Below the pieces are notes generated by a model that made no database searches, was not told the origin of the DNA, and saw nothing but the letters and a program-made list of their open reading frames with translations. Made by a program: the position numbers and the translations under genes. A stretch of DNA of 64,000 nt from Thermodesulfobacterium sp. TA1. Its GTDB lineage: Bacteria > Desulfobacterota > Thermodesulfobacteria > Thermodesulfobacteriales > Thermodesulfobacteriaceae. The stretch is from NCBI RefSeq assembly GCF_008630935.1, contig NZ_CP043908.1:1736001-1800000 (forward strand), written 5' to 3'. Below, in pieces: positions 44,012-53,329 of this stretch; the first letter of the stretch is position 1; each line of letters opens with the position of its first letter.

Positions 44012-44515
44012 ATGACGTTAAAAGAGTTAATCGAAAAAATTGAAAGTTTTATAGCTAATCCTTCTGAGGGTTTACCAGAAGAAATCTTTCTTTTAATTAG
44101 TAGAATAACTCCTCTTATAAATGTGGATTTGTTAATAAAAAATGAGAAAAATGAAACCCTTTTGACATGGAGAGAGGATAAATATTATGGTCCAGGGTGG
44201 CATGTTCCTGGAGGTATAATTCGGTATAAAGAAAAAATAGAAGAAAGAATAAACAAAGTTGCGCTTATAGAATTAGGAGCTAAGGTGGAATTTGAAGCCG
44301 AACCTCTTTGTATAAATGAGATTATAGTTGAAAGAAAAGAAAGGGGACATTTTATTTCATTATTATATAAATGTAAACTTTTATCACCTCCTTCCGAAAA
44401 AATTAAATATAAAGGCTTTGGCAGACCTAAAAATGGAGAGTGGATGTGGCATAAGGGTTGTCCTAAAAATTTGATTAAGGTCCATCATATTTATAAAAAA
44501 TATATAGATTTATGA
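44012..44515 (+). CDS. NUDIX hydrolase, GDP-mannose-hydrolase-like
   Basis: 167 residues. ITPLINVDLLIKNEKNETLLTWRED and PGWHVPGGIIRYKEKIEERINKVALIEL carry the NUDIX fold. The box is degenerate (KVALIELGA in place of REUxEExGU), as in GDP-mannose mannosyl hydrolases that lack one of the usual acids. It presumably hydrolyses a nucleotide-sugar or dinucleotide. It overlaps the following methyltransferase gene by 4 bp, placing it in the same transcript. Confidence 0.75.
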   Translation: MTLKELIEKIESFIANPSEGLPEEIFLLISRITPLINVDLLIKNEKNETLLTWREDKYYGPGWHVPGGIIRYKEKIEERINKVALIELGAKVEFEAEPLCINEIIVERKERGHFISLLYKCKLLSPPSEKIKYKGFGRPKNGEWMWHKGCPKNLIKVHHIYKKYIDL

Positions 44516-45645
44516 GAAAAACTTGTAGAATCTGTAAAAATAGATTATTTGAAAAGCCGATTTTTGAATTAAAAAACCAACCTAAGAGTGCTCAACAATT
44601 ACCAGATAAGAAAGGCTTGCAAAAAGACAGAGGATTAACCCTAAAAGTTTTTCAATGTTCAGGGTGTGGTGTGATTCAACTTAATAGAAAGCCGGTTAAT
44701 TATTATAGAGAAGTTATTAGAGCTATAGGTATATCTAAAGATATGGTTAATTTTAGAAAAGATTATTTTAGAAGATTTATAGAAAAATATGATCTTGAAG
44801 ACAAAAAAATTATTGAAATCGGTTGTGGAAAGGGTGAATATCTTGAAATACTAAATTCATTATCTGTAGAAGTTTATGGTCTCGAATACTCTGAAGAATC
44901 GGTATTAGTTTGTAAAAATAAAGGTTTAAAGGTGTTTAGAGGTTTTATAGAAAATGAACGATATAAAATAAAAGGAGCTCCATACGATGTTTTTTTGTGC
45001 CTAAGTTTTTTAGAGCACATACCAAATCCCAATCAATTTTTAAGAGGTATTTGGAGGAACCTTTCTGATGAAGGTTTAGGATTGATAGAAGTTCCTAATT
45101 TTGATATGATAGCAAGAAAGAAATTATTTTCAGAATTCATTACAGACCATATTTTTTATTTTACTAAAGATACTCTTAAAACCACTTTGGAAATAAACGG
45201 GTTTGAGGTTTTAGAAATAAAAGAAATATGGTATGACTACATAATTTCGGCTATCGTTAGAAAAAAACGAAAGCTTAATTTTTATTTTGAAGAAACGCTT
45301 AATCATATTAAAGCTGCCGTTGAAAATTTCATCAAAAAATATCAAAAAGTAGCGGTTTGGGGGGCAGGGCATCAATCACTTGCACTTCTTGCCTTACTTG
45401 ATTTAAAGAATAAAGTTAGCTATGTGGTTGATTCTGCTACTTTTAAACAGAACAAATATACACCTGCAACCCATATTCCAATTTATGCACCAGAAAGGCT
45501 ATTGAAAGATCCTGTTGATTGCATATTGATTATGGCTGGTAGTTATTCAGATGAAGTAGCTAATATTATAATTAATGAAATGAAAATAAAACAACCTATA
45601 GGGATGATAAAAGGCAATCGTTTAAAAATTATAAATAGAGGGTAG
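44512..45645 (+). CDS. Sugar C-methyltransferase-like SAM enzyme
   Basis: 377 residues with the three-part layout of NDP-sugar C-methyltransferases. An N-terminal zinc-binding region has CRICKNRLFEKPI and CSGCGVIQL. A Rossmann SAM domain has IIEIGCGKGEYLEIL near residue 105 and LSFLEHIPNPNQFL. A C-terminal Rossmann-like domain has VAVWGAGHQSLALLALL. Members (TylC3, NovU type) methylate a carbon of keto sugars, producing branched sugars. It overlaps the NUDIX gene and precedes a radical SAM gene by 3 bp. Confidence 0.75.
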   Translation: MRKTCRICKNRLFEKPIFELKNQPKSAQQLPDKKGLQKDRGLTLKVFQCSGCGVIQLNRKPVNYYREVIRAIGISKDMVNFRKDYFRRFIEKYDLEDKKIIEIGCGKGEYLEILNSLSVEVYGLEYSEESVLVCKNKGLKVFRGFIENERYKIKGAPYDVFLCLSFLEHIPNPNQFLRGIWRNLSDEGLGLIEVPNFDMIARKKLFSEFITDHIFYFTKDTLKTTLEINGFEVLEIKEIWYDYIISAIVRKKRKLNFYFEETLNHIKAAVENFIKKYQKVAVWGAGHQSLALLALLDLKNKVSYVVDSATFKQNKYTPATHIPIYAPERLLKDPVDCILIMAGSYSDEVANIIINEMKIKQPIGMIKGNRLKIINRG

Positions 45646-45648
45646 TTA

Positions 45649-46782
45649 ATGGAAAAGAAAATTTTAAAATTAAAAGTACATGAAGGAGAAGTTGATAAAA
45701 GAGAAAGGTTAAAAAAAGAAAAACCTTATGTTTATAAAAAAATTTTAGCATTTCAAGATAAAGTAAGAAAAGGCGAAAGCATAGCAATCCTTCAATTTCA
45801 ATATGATTATAAATGCAACTTTTCTTGTGAACACTGCTGTATTACCAAACTAAGGAAAAAAGACACCGCAAGGTATTTTACTCCAGAAGAGGTTAAAGAA
45901 TTATCAAAACAGGCAGACGAGATGGGTTTAGCTCATATAGTAATTACAGGAGGTGAACCTTTAGTTTTTCCTGACCTTGAAGAAGTTATTAAGGCCATAG
46001 ATCCACAGAAATTCTATATTACTATAGATACTAATGGATGGCTACTTGATGAAAAAAAAGCAATTTTTTTGAGAGATTTAGGGGTAGATAAGATACAATT
46101 AAGTCTTGATAGCCTTGAATCTTCTAACCATGACGAATTTCGTCATAAAGATGGTTCATTTCAAAGATGTATGAGAGCCCTTGAATCAGCAAAAAAAGCA
46201 GGATTAAACATAATCATTCAAACAGTAGTGACCAAACAAAGGGTAAGATCAGAAGAATTTATAAAATTTTTAGAATTTTTAAATTCAAAAGGAGTAGGAG
46301 TTTTTGTAACTTATGCTAAACCTGTTGGAGCTTGGGAGGGAAACTTTGATGTACTTGTGGACAGAAAGGATATGGATTATGTAAGAGAGCTGGAGAAAAA
46401 ATATAATGTCTTTACCCATTTAACCCCAGGATATGGGTTAGATTTAGGATGTATAGCAGTAAAAAGAATGGTTTCTATAACTAAATATGGTGATATAATG
46501 CCCTGCCCTTATATTCATGTTTCTCTTGGAAATTTTTTCGAAGAACCTTTAAAAGATATCATTAATCGTGGTTTAAAGATAAAATGGTTTGGAAAATATG
46601 TTGATACCTGTTTGATAGCAGAAGATCGATATTTTATAAAAGAGTATGTAGTAAAAAAAATATACGGTAATCCCTTACCTGTACCCTGGTATAAAGTATT
46701 TACGGAAGAAGATTTTATTAAAAATGAACAAGAGTTGAAGGCTATTGAAACACAAGAAGGCTTTTTAAAATGGAGAACATAA
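45649..46782 (+). CDS. Radical SAM protein with SPASM-like C-terminus
   Basis: 377 residues. The radical SAM cluster is C-x3-C-x2-C in YDYKCNFSCEHCCITK near residues 60-68, followed by VITGGEPLVFPDLEEVI (GGE motif) and IQLSLDS. Two later cysteine regions (LDLGCIAVKRMVS, GDIMPCPYIHVSLGNF) resemble the auxiliary cluster half of SPASM/twitch enzymes. Inside this sugar cluster it may rearrange or dehydrate a nucleotide sugar, or act on a peptide; no specific activity can be assigned. It overlaps the next gene by 13 bp. Confidence 0.7.
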   Translation: MEKKILKLKVHEGEVDKRERLKKEKPYVYKKILAFQDKVRKGESIAILQFQYDYKCNFSCEHCCITKLRKKDTARYFTPEEVKELSKQADEMGLAHIVITGGEPLVFPDLEEVIKAIDPQKFYITIDTNGWLLDEKKAIFLRDLGVDKIQLSLDSLESSNHDEFRHKDGSFQRCMRALESAKKAGLNIIIQTVVTKQRVRSEEFIKFLEFLNSKGVGVFVTYAKPVGAWEGNFDVLVDRKDMDYVRELEKKYNVFTHLTPGYGLDLGCIAVKRMVSITKYGDIMPCPYIHVSLGNFFEEPLKDIINRGLKIKWFGKYVDTCLIAEDRYFIKEYVVKKIYGNPLPVPWYKVFTEEDFIKNEQELKAIETQEGFLKWRT

Positions 46783-47864
46783 AAAATATATATACCCTTC
46801 CTATAGAAGACTTAAACTATATTTTAATTAATACTAAAGATTTGTGGGTTAATGCGTATAAAGCTAATTTTTTTATAACCGGTGGTACAGGTTTTTTTGG
46901 AATATGGATGTTAGAGAGTTTTTTATGGATTAATGAAAGATTAAACCTTAATGCCCAGGCAACAATTTTAACAAGAAATTACGAAGCTTTTAAGCAAAAA
47001 CATCCCCATCTAATCAATGCCTTAAGTTTAAAATATGTTACAGGTGATATTAGATCCTTTGTATACCCTAAAGAAAAATTCGATTTTATTATCCATGGAG
47101 CAAGTGCTTCTGCAGAAAGCAAATTTTTATGTGAGGACCCTGAAGAAAGATTGAGTATTATTTTAGATGGTACACGAAATATTTTGCGTTTCGCCGCTTA
47201 TAATAATACAAAAAGTTTTTTATACATAAGTAGCGGTGCTGTTTATGGTAAACAACCACCATCTATATCATCATTAGATGAACAATATAATGGATCACCT
47301 AATATTAATGAAGCTAACGCAGAAGTAGGTATCGGGAAAAAAGTATCAGAATTTTTATGTACAGTTTATTCTAAAAAACACAATATGGATATTAAAATAG
47401 CAAGATGTTTTACTTTTATTGGCCCCTATTTGCAATTGAATTTACATTATGCTGTAGGAAATTTTATAAGAGATGCTTTAATGGGTGGGCCTATTATTGT
47501 TAAAAGCGATGGAAGTGCTGTAAGATCTTACATGTACGCTTCTGAGTTGATCGTTTGGTTATGGACTATTCTTTTTAAAGGTAAAAACTGTGATCCATAT
47601 AATGTTGGTTCAGAAGAACCAATAACTATCAAAGACCTCGCTTTTAAAGTAGCTGAGATATATAAAGAATTGACAGGTAAATCTGTGGACGTTATAGTTC
47701 AAGGGAAGGCTTCACCAGAGAAGCGGGTTGATAGGTATATTCCTTCTACTAAAAAAGCTCAAACAGAACTTGGATTAAAACAAACCTTAACTTTAGAAGA
47801 GGCTATAAAAAAAACTTTTTTATTTTATCTTTCAGCACAAAAAAATTTTTATACCAATTTATAG
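46770..47864 (+). CDS. NAD-dependent epimerase/dehydratase (extended SDR) lacking the usual Tyr
   Basis: 364 residues. The cofactor loop is [16 protein letters not shown], the Ser of the triad is in [13 protein letters not shown], and [14 protein letters not shown] and [16 protein letters not shown] close the fold. In the position of YGxGK the sequence is [11 protein letters not shown], so the catalytic Tyr appears to be Val. The protein may still bind NAD and a nucleotide sugar, or be impaired. It could be the reductase or epimerase that completes the branched sugar. The 3' end overlaps the convergent rfbG gene by 62 bp. Confidence 0.75.
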   Translation: MENIKNIYTLPIEDLNYILINTKDLWVNAYKANFFITGGTGFFGIWMLESFLWINERLNLNAQATILTRNYEAFKQKHPHLINALSLKYVTGDIRSFVYPKEKFDFIIHGASASAESKFLCEDPEERLSIILDGTRNILRFAAYNNTKSFLYISSGAVYGKQPPSISSLDEQYNGSPNINEANAEVGIGKKVSEFLCTVYSKKHNMDIKIARCFTFIGPYLQLNLHYAVGNFIRDALMGGPIIVKSDGSAVRSYMYASELIVWLWTILFKGKNCDPYNVGSEEPITIKDLAFKVAEIYKELTGKSVDVIVQGKASPEKRVDRYIPSTKKAQTELGLKQTLTLEEAIKKTFLFYLSAQKNFYTNL

Positions 47865-48834
47865 TTAGATTTAATCCCTCTTCAAGAGAAAAAAGTGGTT
47901 TCCACTTTAAAATTTGTCTTGCTTTTTTTGAGCTTAAATATTGTTCACGTATTTCATTTGAAGCTTCGTTAAGTATTAAAGGGGTCAAATTAGCTTCCAT
48001 TAATTTTATAATCAGATTAACCAGTTCAATAACTGTTATTGGTTCTTCATTTGAAAAATTGAAAGCTTCTCCTATTAAATTTCTATCTTCAGAAAGTTTT
48101 TGAGCAAGCAAAAGGTATGCCTCAACAGCATCTTCTACATAGAAATAATCTCTCACATAGTTTCCGTCTGAGCGTATTAAAGGTTTTTGCCCCCTTAAAA
48201 TCGAACGGATAGTACCAGGTATAAGCCTATTCCAGTTTAGGTCTCCTCCTCCATATAGATTCCCACACCTCGTTATTACTACAGGAAGCCTATAGGTATA
48301 GGCATACATTTGGGCGATTAGGTCAGCACAAGATTTACTTACATCATAGGGATGCTTACCTTGCAGAGGATTTTCTTCAGTATAAGGTAGGATTTTATGT
48401 TCTCCATAGGCTTTGTCTGAGGAGGCAACTATTATTTGTTTTACCGTTGAAGAACGTCTGCAAGCTTCAAGGAGTACCCAAGTCCCTCTTATGTTAGTAT
48501 CGAGGGTAGAAACAGGGTTCCTATTGGCAATCCCAACAATCGTCTGAGCGGCAAGATGAAAAACCGTATCAATCTCATATTCTCCAAGAACTCTTTCAAT
48601 GAGTTCTTGATCCCTTACATCTCCTCTTACTACCTTTACCTTATCAAGGAACCCTGAAAGGATAAGCTCACTTTGAGGTACCCAGTCCCTTATTAAACAT
48701 ATTACATCTGCCTTAACCTCAACAAGCCTTTTAACAAGCCAACTGCCTAGTAAACCTGTAGCTCCAGTTACAAAAACCGGTCTATCAATCCAGAAATCTA
48801 CCATATTTTCCAAGGTGCCTTCCCACTTGCCCAA
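47803..48834 (-). CDS. rfbG: CDP-glucose 4,6-dehydratase
   Basis: 343 residues. The SDR loop [16 protein letters not shown], the Ser/Tyr/Lys triad in VASSDKAYG and [11 protein letters not shown], and the substrate-binding [20 protein letters not shown] are as in RfbG/DdhB. It converts CDP-glucose to CDP-4-keto-6-deoxyglucose, the substrate of RfbH. Its start overlaps the end of rfbF by 37 bp, a coupled pair. It is transcribed toward the SDR gene, and their ends overlap. Confidence 0.9.
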   Translation of the reverse strand: MGKWEGTLENMVDFWIDRPVFVTGATGLLGSWLVKRLVEVKADVICLIRDWVPQSELILSGFLDKVKVVRGDVRDQELIERVLGEYEIDTVFHLAAQTIVGIANRNPVSTLDTNIRGTWVLLEACRRSSTVKQIIVASSDKAYGEHKILPYTEENPLQGKHPYDVSKSCADLIAQMYAYTYRLPVVITRCGNLYGGGDLNWNRLIPGTIRSILRGQKPLIRSDGNYVRDYFYVEDAVEAYLLLAQKLSEDRNLIGEAFNFSNEEPITVIELVNLIIKLMEANLTPLILNEASNEIREQYLSSKKARQILKWKPLFSLEEGLNLTINWYKNFFVLKDKIKKFFL

Positions 48835-49568
48835 AGATCTTCTAAGTATCTTTTATCCCTAAGGGTGTCCATAGGATGCCAAAAACCATAATGTTTAAAA
48901 GCAACAAGCTCTCCTTTCTTAGCAAGAATTTTTAAAGGTTCTTGCTCCCAAGAAGTTTGGTCTCCTTTTATTAAATCAATAACTTTGGTTGAAAGCACAA
49001 AAAATCCTCCGTTAATCCAAGCTCCATCTCCTGGAGGTTTTTCTTGAAAATTAATCACTAAATTATCGTTAATTTCTAAAGCTCCAAACCTTCCTGGTGG
49101 CCTTACCGCAAGTATGGTGGCTAATTTACCATGTTTTTTGTGAAAATTTATTTCTTCGGTTATGTTTACATCAGCAACTCCATCTCCATAAGTAAAACAA
49201 AAGATTTCTTCTCCTTCAAGATACTTGGCTACTCTTTTAAGCCTTCCCCCGGTTTCTGTATGTTCTCCAGTATCAACTATAGTTACTCTCCAGGGTTCGG
49301 CTTCAGAACAATGTACAATCATTTGATAATTTTTAATGTCAAAGGTTACATCTGACATATGTAGAAAGTAATTAGCAAAGTATTCTTTAATTTTGTATCC
49401 TTTATACCCTGTACAGATGATAAAATCATTTATTCCATGAGCAGAATAAATTTTCATGATATGCCACAGTATAGGTTTACCACCGATTTCTATCATTGGC
49501 TTAGGTTTAATATTAGTTTCCTCAGCAAGTCTTGTTCCTAAACCCCCTGCAAGGATTACAGCCTTCAT
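48798..49568 (-). CDS. rfbF: Glucose-1-phosphate cytidylyltransferase
   Basis: 256 residues, exactly the RfbF size. The nucleotide-binding start is [20 protein letters not shown], followed by [41 protein letters not shown], and [20 protein letters not shown]. It makes CDP-glucose from CTP and glucose-1-P. The GGAGGATG site before the ATG is strong. It is coupled to rfbG downstream. Confidence 0.93.
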   Translation of the reverse strand: MKAVILAGGLGTRLAEETNIKPKPMIEIGGKPILWHIMKIYSAHGINDFIICTGYKGYKIKEYFANYFLHMSDVTFDIKNYQMIVHCSEAEPWRVTIVDTGEHTETGGRLKRVAKYLEGEEIFCFTYGDGVADVNITEEINFHKKHGKLATILAVRPPGRFGALEINDNLVINFQEKPPGDGAWINGGFFVLSTKVIDLIKGDQTSWEQEPLKILAKKGELVAFKHYGFWHPMDTLRDKRYLEDLWASGKAPWKIW

Positions 49569-49666
49569 GGTTTATCATCCTCCCACAATGTTTATGTTAG
49601 GTATTTTTATATATTTTGGTTTAAAGTTCATTTGTTTTAACCCTTTGAGTTACTTGGGAGGATAGT

Positions 49667-49846
49667 ATGCGAGACAAAAATCGTAAAAAAGCTCTTTCTT
49701 TAATCTTGCTTTTTATAAGTTTTTTATTCAAGATATCTCTCATGCTTAACTCCTATTTTATAACAGTTGACTCTTTATCCGTGCTCTTTCCACCAGCCAC
49801 CATTTTCAAACATTGGATTATTAAGGGTTATATAAAGTTTTTGTAA
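49667..49846 (+). CDS. Possible 59-codon membrane peptide or gene fragment
   Basis: ATG at 49667 follows GGGAGGA at short spacing (4 bp). The reading frame begins MRDKNRKKALSLILLFISFL and continues with a hydrophobic, basic peptide, ending at a TAA at 49844-49846. The first ~30 residues look like a type II membrane anchor. The rest overlaps the 3' end of the minus-strand glycosyltransferase gene and reads as random, so this may be the stub of a lost membrane gene. Confidence 0.25.
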   Translation: MRDKNRKKALSLILLFISFLFKISLMLNSYFITVDSLSVLFPPATIFKHWIIKGYIKFL

Positions 49847-50833
49847 ATTTTTATAAACTTTTTCATACTGAGAAAGTAAAAATTTTCTTTGTTCACATAA
49901 TTTTCTTGCTTCGTTAACTCTTTTTTTTATGTAGTTTGCCATATTTTCATCTTTTAGCATATCCGCTATATCTAAAGTTAGTTTCCATCCTTTTTCTGGA
50001 TAGGGGTTATCTGTTAAATGGGTGAAAATCATAACGATAATAAATCTATCCCAGAGATAAAAATCAAGATATTTAAAAAAAAGAGAGGGCAATTTTTCTT
50101 TGAAAATACCGGCCTGAAAAAGGAGTTTTAATCCTTCAACAGTAAGAAAATATCTCCAGCCAATGTTTTCTTTTTCCCATCTTTTTACATCTTCCAAAGT
50201 TTGAGGTTCTATGGGTTGACATATTGGGAAGTCTAATACAACCGCAGGCGAATTGGAGGCTACATGTAAGATACCTAAGACATGAGTATAAGCACTTTCT
50301 TTGTATTTAGGGTATTGAGGTAAAGACATGTATTGGATAAGGATATCTTTTTTAATGATTATCGAGGTTGCCCATCCAATAAATTGATTAAACCCCATTT
50401 TATTAGCGAATTCAAGTACAGAGCCTTCATATATTTTATAGCTATGAGGGGTTAAAAACCCGTTACCGGCATGGATAAGGTGAGCGTTTTTAGTGTTTAA
50501 GATATGCCAGACAGCCTTTAGGCCATCTTTAAGTAGGATATCGTCATCACCGAAAATCCAGAGATATTCTCCTTGAGCTAAGCGATAAGCAATTTCTCCG
50601 CTATCGGCGGTATCTACATGTTTATTTAGTCTGGTATATTCGAGGAAGGGAAATTTTTTTTTAAGCTTTGATAGTACCTTAGGGGTATCGTCTGTTGATG
50701 CGTTGTCGGAGACGAAGATACCGATGTTGTTTTGTTCGCCAAGCTCAAGGATTTGATTAGCTATAGAGAGTATACATTTTTCAAGTTTTTTAGCTCTATT
50801 CCAGGTAGGAATAGCAAAACAAAGTTTTTTCAT
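49775..50833 (-). CDS. Family 2 glycosyltransferase, copy 1
   Basis: 352 residues from the ATG at 50833, with AGGGGAAC upstream; the frame extends to 50875. The GT-A N-terminal domain reads CFAIPTWNRAKKLEKCIL, FVSDNASTDDTPKVL and the metal motif FGDDDILLKDGL. The first ~220 residues are almost identical to the upstream copy, while the last ~130 diverge, apart from a shared GGWWKE end. GT2 enzymes add a sugar to the growing O-unit. Its ATG overlaps the stop of copy 2 by 4 bp. Confidence 0.88.
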   Translation of the reverse strand: MKKLCFAIPTWNRAKKLEKCILSIANQILELGEQNNIGIFVSDNASTDDTPKVLSKLKKKFPFLEYTRLNKHVDTADSGEIAYRLAQGEYLWIFGDDDILLKDGLKAVWHILNTKNAHLIHAGNGFLTPHSYKIYEGSVLEFANKMGFNQFIGWATSIIIKKDILIQYMSLPQYPKYKESAYTHVLGILHVASNSPAVVLDFPICQPIEPQTLEDVKRWEKENIGWRYFLTVEGLKLLFQAGIFKEKLPSLFFKYLDFYLWDRFIIVMIFTHLTDNPYPEKGWKLTLDIADMLKDENMANYIKKRVNEARKLCEQRKFLLSQYEKVYKNLQKLYITLNNPMFENGGWWKEHG

Positions 50834-50846
50834 GTTTGTTCCCCTT
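50178..50846. repeat. Direct repeat of the glycosyltransferase 5' region, unit 1
   Basis: About 669 bp here recur at 51248-51916 with an offset of 1070 bp and almost no differences (one, A/G near 50193/51263, was noticed). The repeat spans the ribosome-binding site and codons 1 to ~220 of both GT2 genes. Such a pair can recombine to give a single hybrid gene. Confidence 0.85.
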
Positions 50847-51903
50847 GTTGAGCTTCTTTCCACCATCCTCCCCACTCAAATATTTTTCTGCTATGTTCTT
50901 TTAACATTTCGTTTAAAGTGTTTTGAATTTCTTTAATCTGCATGTTGATCTTTTTTAAGGTTTCACATTGTTCCCTTGATTCCATAACACGATTTTTAAT
51001 AATTTCTGCCATTTCTTCGTTATCTATCATATCGGATATTGATAAAATCAAATCCCACCCCTCGTCTGGAAAGGGACAACCTGTTAAATGGCTGTTAATC
51101 ATATAAAATATACATCTATCCCAAAAATAAAACCTATCGTATTTAAAAAACATAGGGTTAACTTTTTCCTTTAAAATGCCAAGGTCAAAAAGAATTTTAA
51201 ATCCCTTAATAGTAAGTATAGTTCTCCAAAATATATTATTTAAAGCCCATCTTTTTACATCTTCCGAAGTTTGAGGTTCTATGGGTTGACATATTGGGAA
51301 GTCTAATACAACCGCAGGCGAATTGGAGGCTACATGTAAGATACCTAAGACATGAGTATAAGCACTTTCTTTGTATTTAGGGTATTGAGGTAAAGACATG
51401 TATTGGATAAGGATATCTTTTTTAATGATTATCGAGGTTGCCCATCCAATAAATTGATTAAACCCCATTTTATTAGCGAATTCAAGTACAGAGCCTTCAT
51501 ATATTTTATAGCTATGAGGGGTTAAAAACCCGTTACCGGCATGGATAAGGTGAGCGTTTTTAGTGTTTAAGATATGCCAGACAGCCTTTAGGCCATCTTT
51601 AAGTAGGATATCGTCATCACCGAAAATCCAGAGATATTCTCCTTGAGCTAAGCGATAAGCAATTTCTCCGCTATCGGCGGTATCTACATGTTTATTTAGT
51701 CTGGTATATTCGAGGAAGGGAAATTTTTTTTTAAGCTTTGATAGTACCTTAGGGGTATCGTCTGTTGATGCGTTGTCGGAGACGAAGATACCGATGTTGT
51801 TTTGTTCGCCAAGCTCAAGGATTTGATTAGCTATAGAGAGTATACATTTTTCAAGTTTTTTAGCTCTATTCCAGGTAGGAATAGCAAAACAAAGTTTTTT
51901 CAT
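50830..51903 (-). CDS. Family 2 glycosyltransferase, copy 2
   Basis: 357 residues with the same N-terminal GT-A domain as copy 1 (IPTWNRAKKLEKC, SDNASTDD, GDDDIL). A separate C-terminal region (WRTILTIKGFKILFDLGILKEKV...) ends in a Lys/Glu helix and GGWWKEAQQGEQT. It is the first gene of the pair and is transcribed from about 51.9 kb. The near-identical 5' two-thirds and divergent 3' third suggest a chimeric duplication that may let the two enzymes share a donor but use different acceptors. Confidence 0.88.
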   Translation of the reverse strand: MKKLCFAIPTWNRAKKLEKCILSIANQILELGEQNNIGIFVSDNASTDDTPKVLSKLKKKFPFLEYTRLNKHVDTADSGEIAYRLAQGEYLWIFGDDDILLKDGLKAVWHILNTKNAHLIHAGNGFLTPHSYKIYEGSVLEFANKMGFNQFIGWATSIIIKKDILIQYMSLPQYPKYKESAYTHVLGILHVASNSPAVVLDFPICQPIEPQTSEDVKRWALNNIFWRTILTIKGFKILFDLGILKEKVNPMFFKYDRFYFWDRCIFYMINSHLTGCPFPDEGWDLILSISDMIDNEEMAEIIKNRVMESREQCETLKKINMQIKEIQNTLNEMLKEHSRKIFEWGGWWKEAQQGEQT

Positions 51904-51916
51904 GTTTGTTCCCCTA
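51248..51916. repeat. Direct repeat of the glycosyltransferase 5' region, unit 2
   Basis: Second unit of the ~669-bp repeat described at 50178-50846. It ends right after the shared ribosome-binding site (complement of GTTCCCCT), beyond which the upstream DNA differs. Confidence 0.85.
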
Positions 51917-51965
51917 TAATTATTTTTTCGGAAGTTTTATAAGAGACTTTAAAAGATTTAAAGAT

Positions 51966-52003
51966 TTAAAAAAACCTAAAAGTAGAACTTTAATCTTTAG
52001 GTT
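51966..52003 (-). terminator. Rho-independent terminator
   Basis: On the minus strand AACCTAAA (52003-51996) pairs with TTTAGGTT (51980-51973) across a 15-base loop, followed by a T-run. It closes the radical SAM gene that ends at 52136. Confidence 0.65.
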
Positions 52004-52135
52004 TATATCAAAATTTTTTAATTTTAACATGAATTCTAATAAATTTCCTAAATTTGAAACCTTAGGAATTAAATTATAATATAAAGCCTAAATAAAATCA
52101 AGAAATGGGAAGCAGTTTAGTTAAGAATCATATAT

Positions 52136-53329
52136 TTAGGGAATTACATCGGTTAGAAGATTAAGGTAACCATAGGGATAGTACAGACTTTCTTCTGATA
52201 GTTGAGAAGCTTTAAGAGCTCTTTTTACCTCCGGTAAAAAACTCTTTGCTAAATCAACGAGGTCTTTTATTAGGATACAATATTGTTTAGCCCTTTCAGG
52301 GGAGGTTTTAATAAGCACAGGGCACCTTCCTCCGCAGAAAAACTCTGCTTCACAAAGGTTACAACCTAACCACTCTTTATAGGAAACCAAGGATAAAAGC
52401 TCTTTTTGGATTTTAGAAAAATCTAATGTTTCAACCTCATTTTTTCGAAAATCAGCTAAAACCAGATTTTCTCCCATGTCTACACATGGAATAACCTTGC
52501 CTGAAAGCACATCAAAGCTTCTTAGTTTTTCTACTCCACATCCTGTTTGCCCACGCTTGATCCCTTTTAATAAAAAGAACATAAGCTCAGCCAGTGGAAG
52601 CACAGGTAAAACCGTCCCTTTAGATAAATCAACTACAAACCTATCTAAAAGATAGGTAAGGTCTTTTAAATAATTTTCTCTAAAAGATATAAAATCTTTT
52701 ATAGGATAGTCCCTTTCTATAAGATGCCAGAAGAAAAAGTCAACAACCCCTCTTTGATAAAGTTTTAAAAATTCTTCTAAACAGTCTTGAAAACTCATCT
52801 CTTCCCGCAAGGTAGACCACATCAGCACTTTGGTATCGCTTTGAGATTTGAAAAATTCTAAGTTGTTTTCAATCTGAAGTAAAGAAGTACCCTTTCGGAC
52901 CCTTTCATGCTGGTCCTTTGTCCCATCGATAGAAACCATTAGTAAATCAAGACGTTTGAAAAATTCGGGGTCATCTTTTACCACCCTTTTTAAAAGGGTT
53001 CCGTTGGTATAAAGTACAAACTTAAGGTGTTTATAAGGATGAAGGGCCCTGAGTTTATAGAAAATCTCCCTCACTTTTTCAAAGACAAGAAGAGGCTCCC
53101 CTCCATAAAAGGCTATAAAAACAGGATTACCGTTAGTTTTATGTAAAAGCCAATCTACTGCTTGAAAAGTCTTTTCTGGAGCTTCTTCCCAAGAAGAAGC
53201 AAAAGAGTTCCTTTCCCCGTAAATCAAACCGTTTAAACAACCTTCACAACTTGCGTTACATTTTCCAGTAACCGTAATGTGATAAATTATAGGAAAAGAA
53301 TCTTTAAGAAATTCTTCTAATGTTATCAT
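52136..53329 (-). CDS. Radical SAM/SPASM protein, sulfatase-maturase-like
   Basis: 397 residues. The radical SAM motif C-x3-C-x2-C is in GKCNASCEGCLNG near residue 25, GGEPLLVF follows, and VSIDGTKDQHERVRKG is the family's third motif. The C-terminal SPASM-like cysteines are in GCGVEKLRSFDVL, VIPCVDMG, and a closing C-x2-C-x5-C-x3-C (CNLCEAEFFCGGRC). Such enzymes modify protein or peptide side chains (sulfatase Cys to formylglycine, RiPP maturation). No sulfatase or precursor peptide is visible nearby. It is a single-gene unit with its own terminator. The substrate is unknown. Confidence 0.8.
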   Translation of the reverse strand: MITLEEFLKDSFPIIYHITVTGKCNASCEGCLNGLIYGERNSFASSWEEAPEKTFQAVDWLLHKTNGNPVFIAFYGGEPLLVFEKVREIFYKLRALHPYKHLKFVLYTNGTLLKRVVKDDPEFFKRLDLLMVSIDGTKDQHERVRKGTSLLQIENNLEFFKSQSDTKVLMWSTLREEMSFQDCLEEFLKLYQRGVVDFFFWHLIERDYPIKDFISFRENYLKDLTYLLDRFVVDLSKGTVLPVLPLAELMFFLLKGIKRGQTGCGVEKLRSFDVLSGKVIPCVDMGENLVLADFRKNEVETLDFSKIQKELLSLVSYKEWLGCNLCEAEFFCGGRCPVLIKTSPERAKQYCILIKDLVDLAKSFLPEVKRALKASQLSEESLYYPYGYLNLLTDVIP

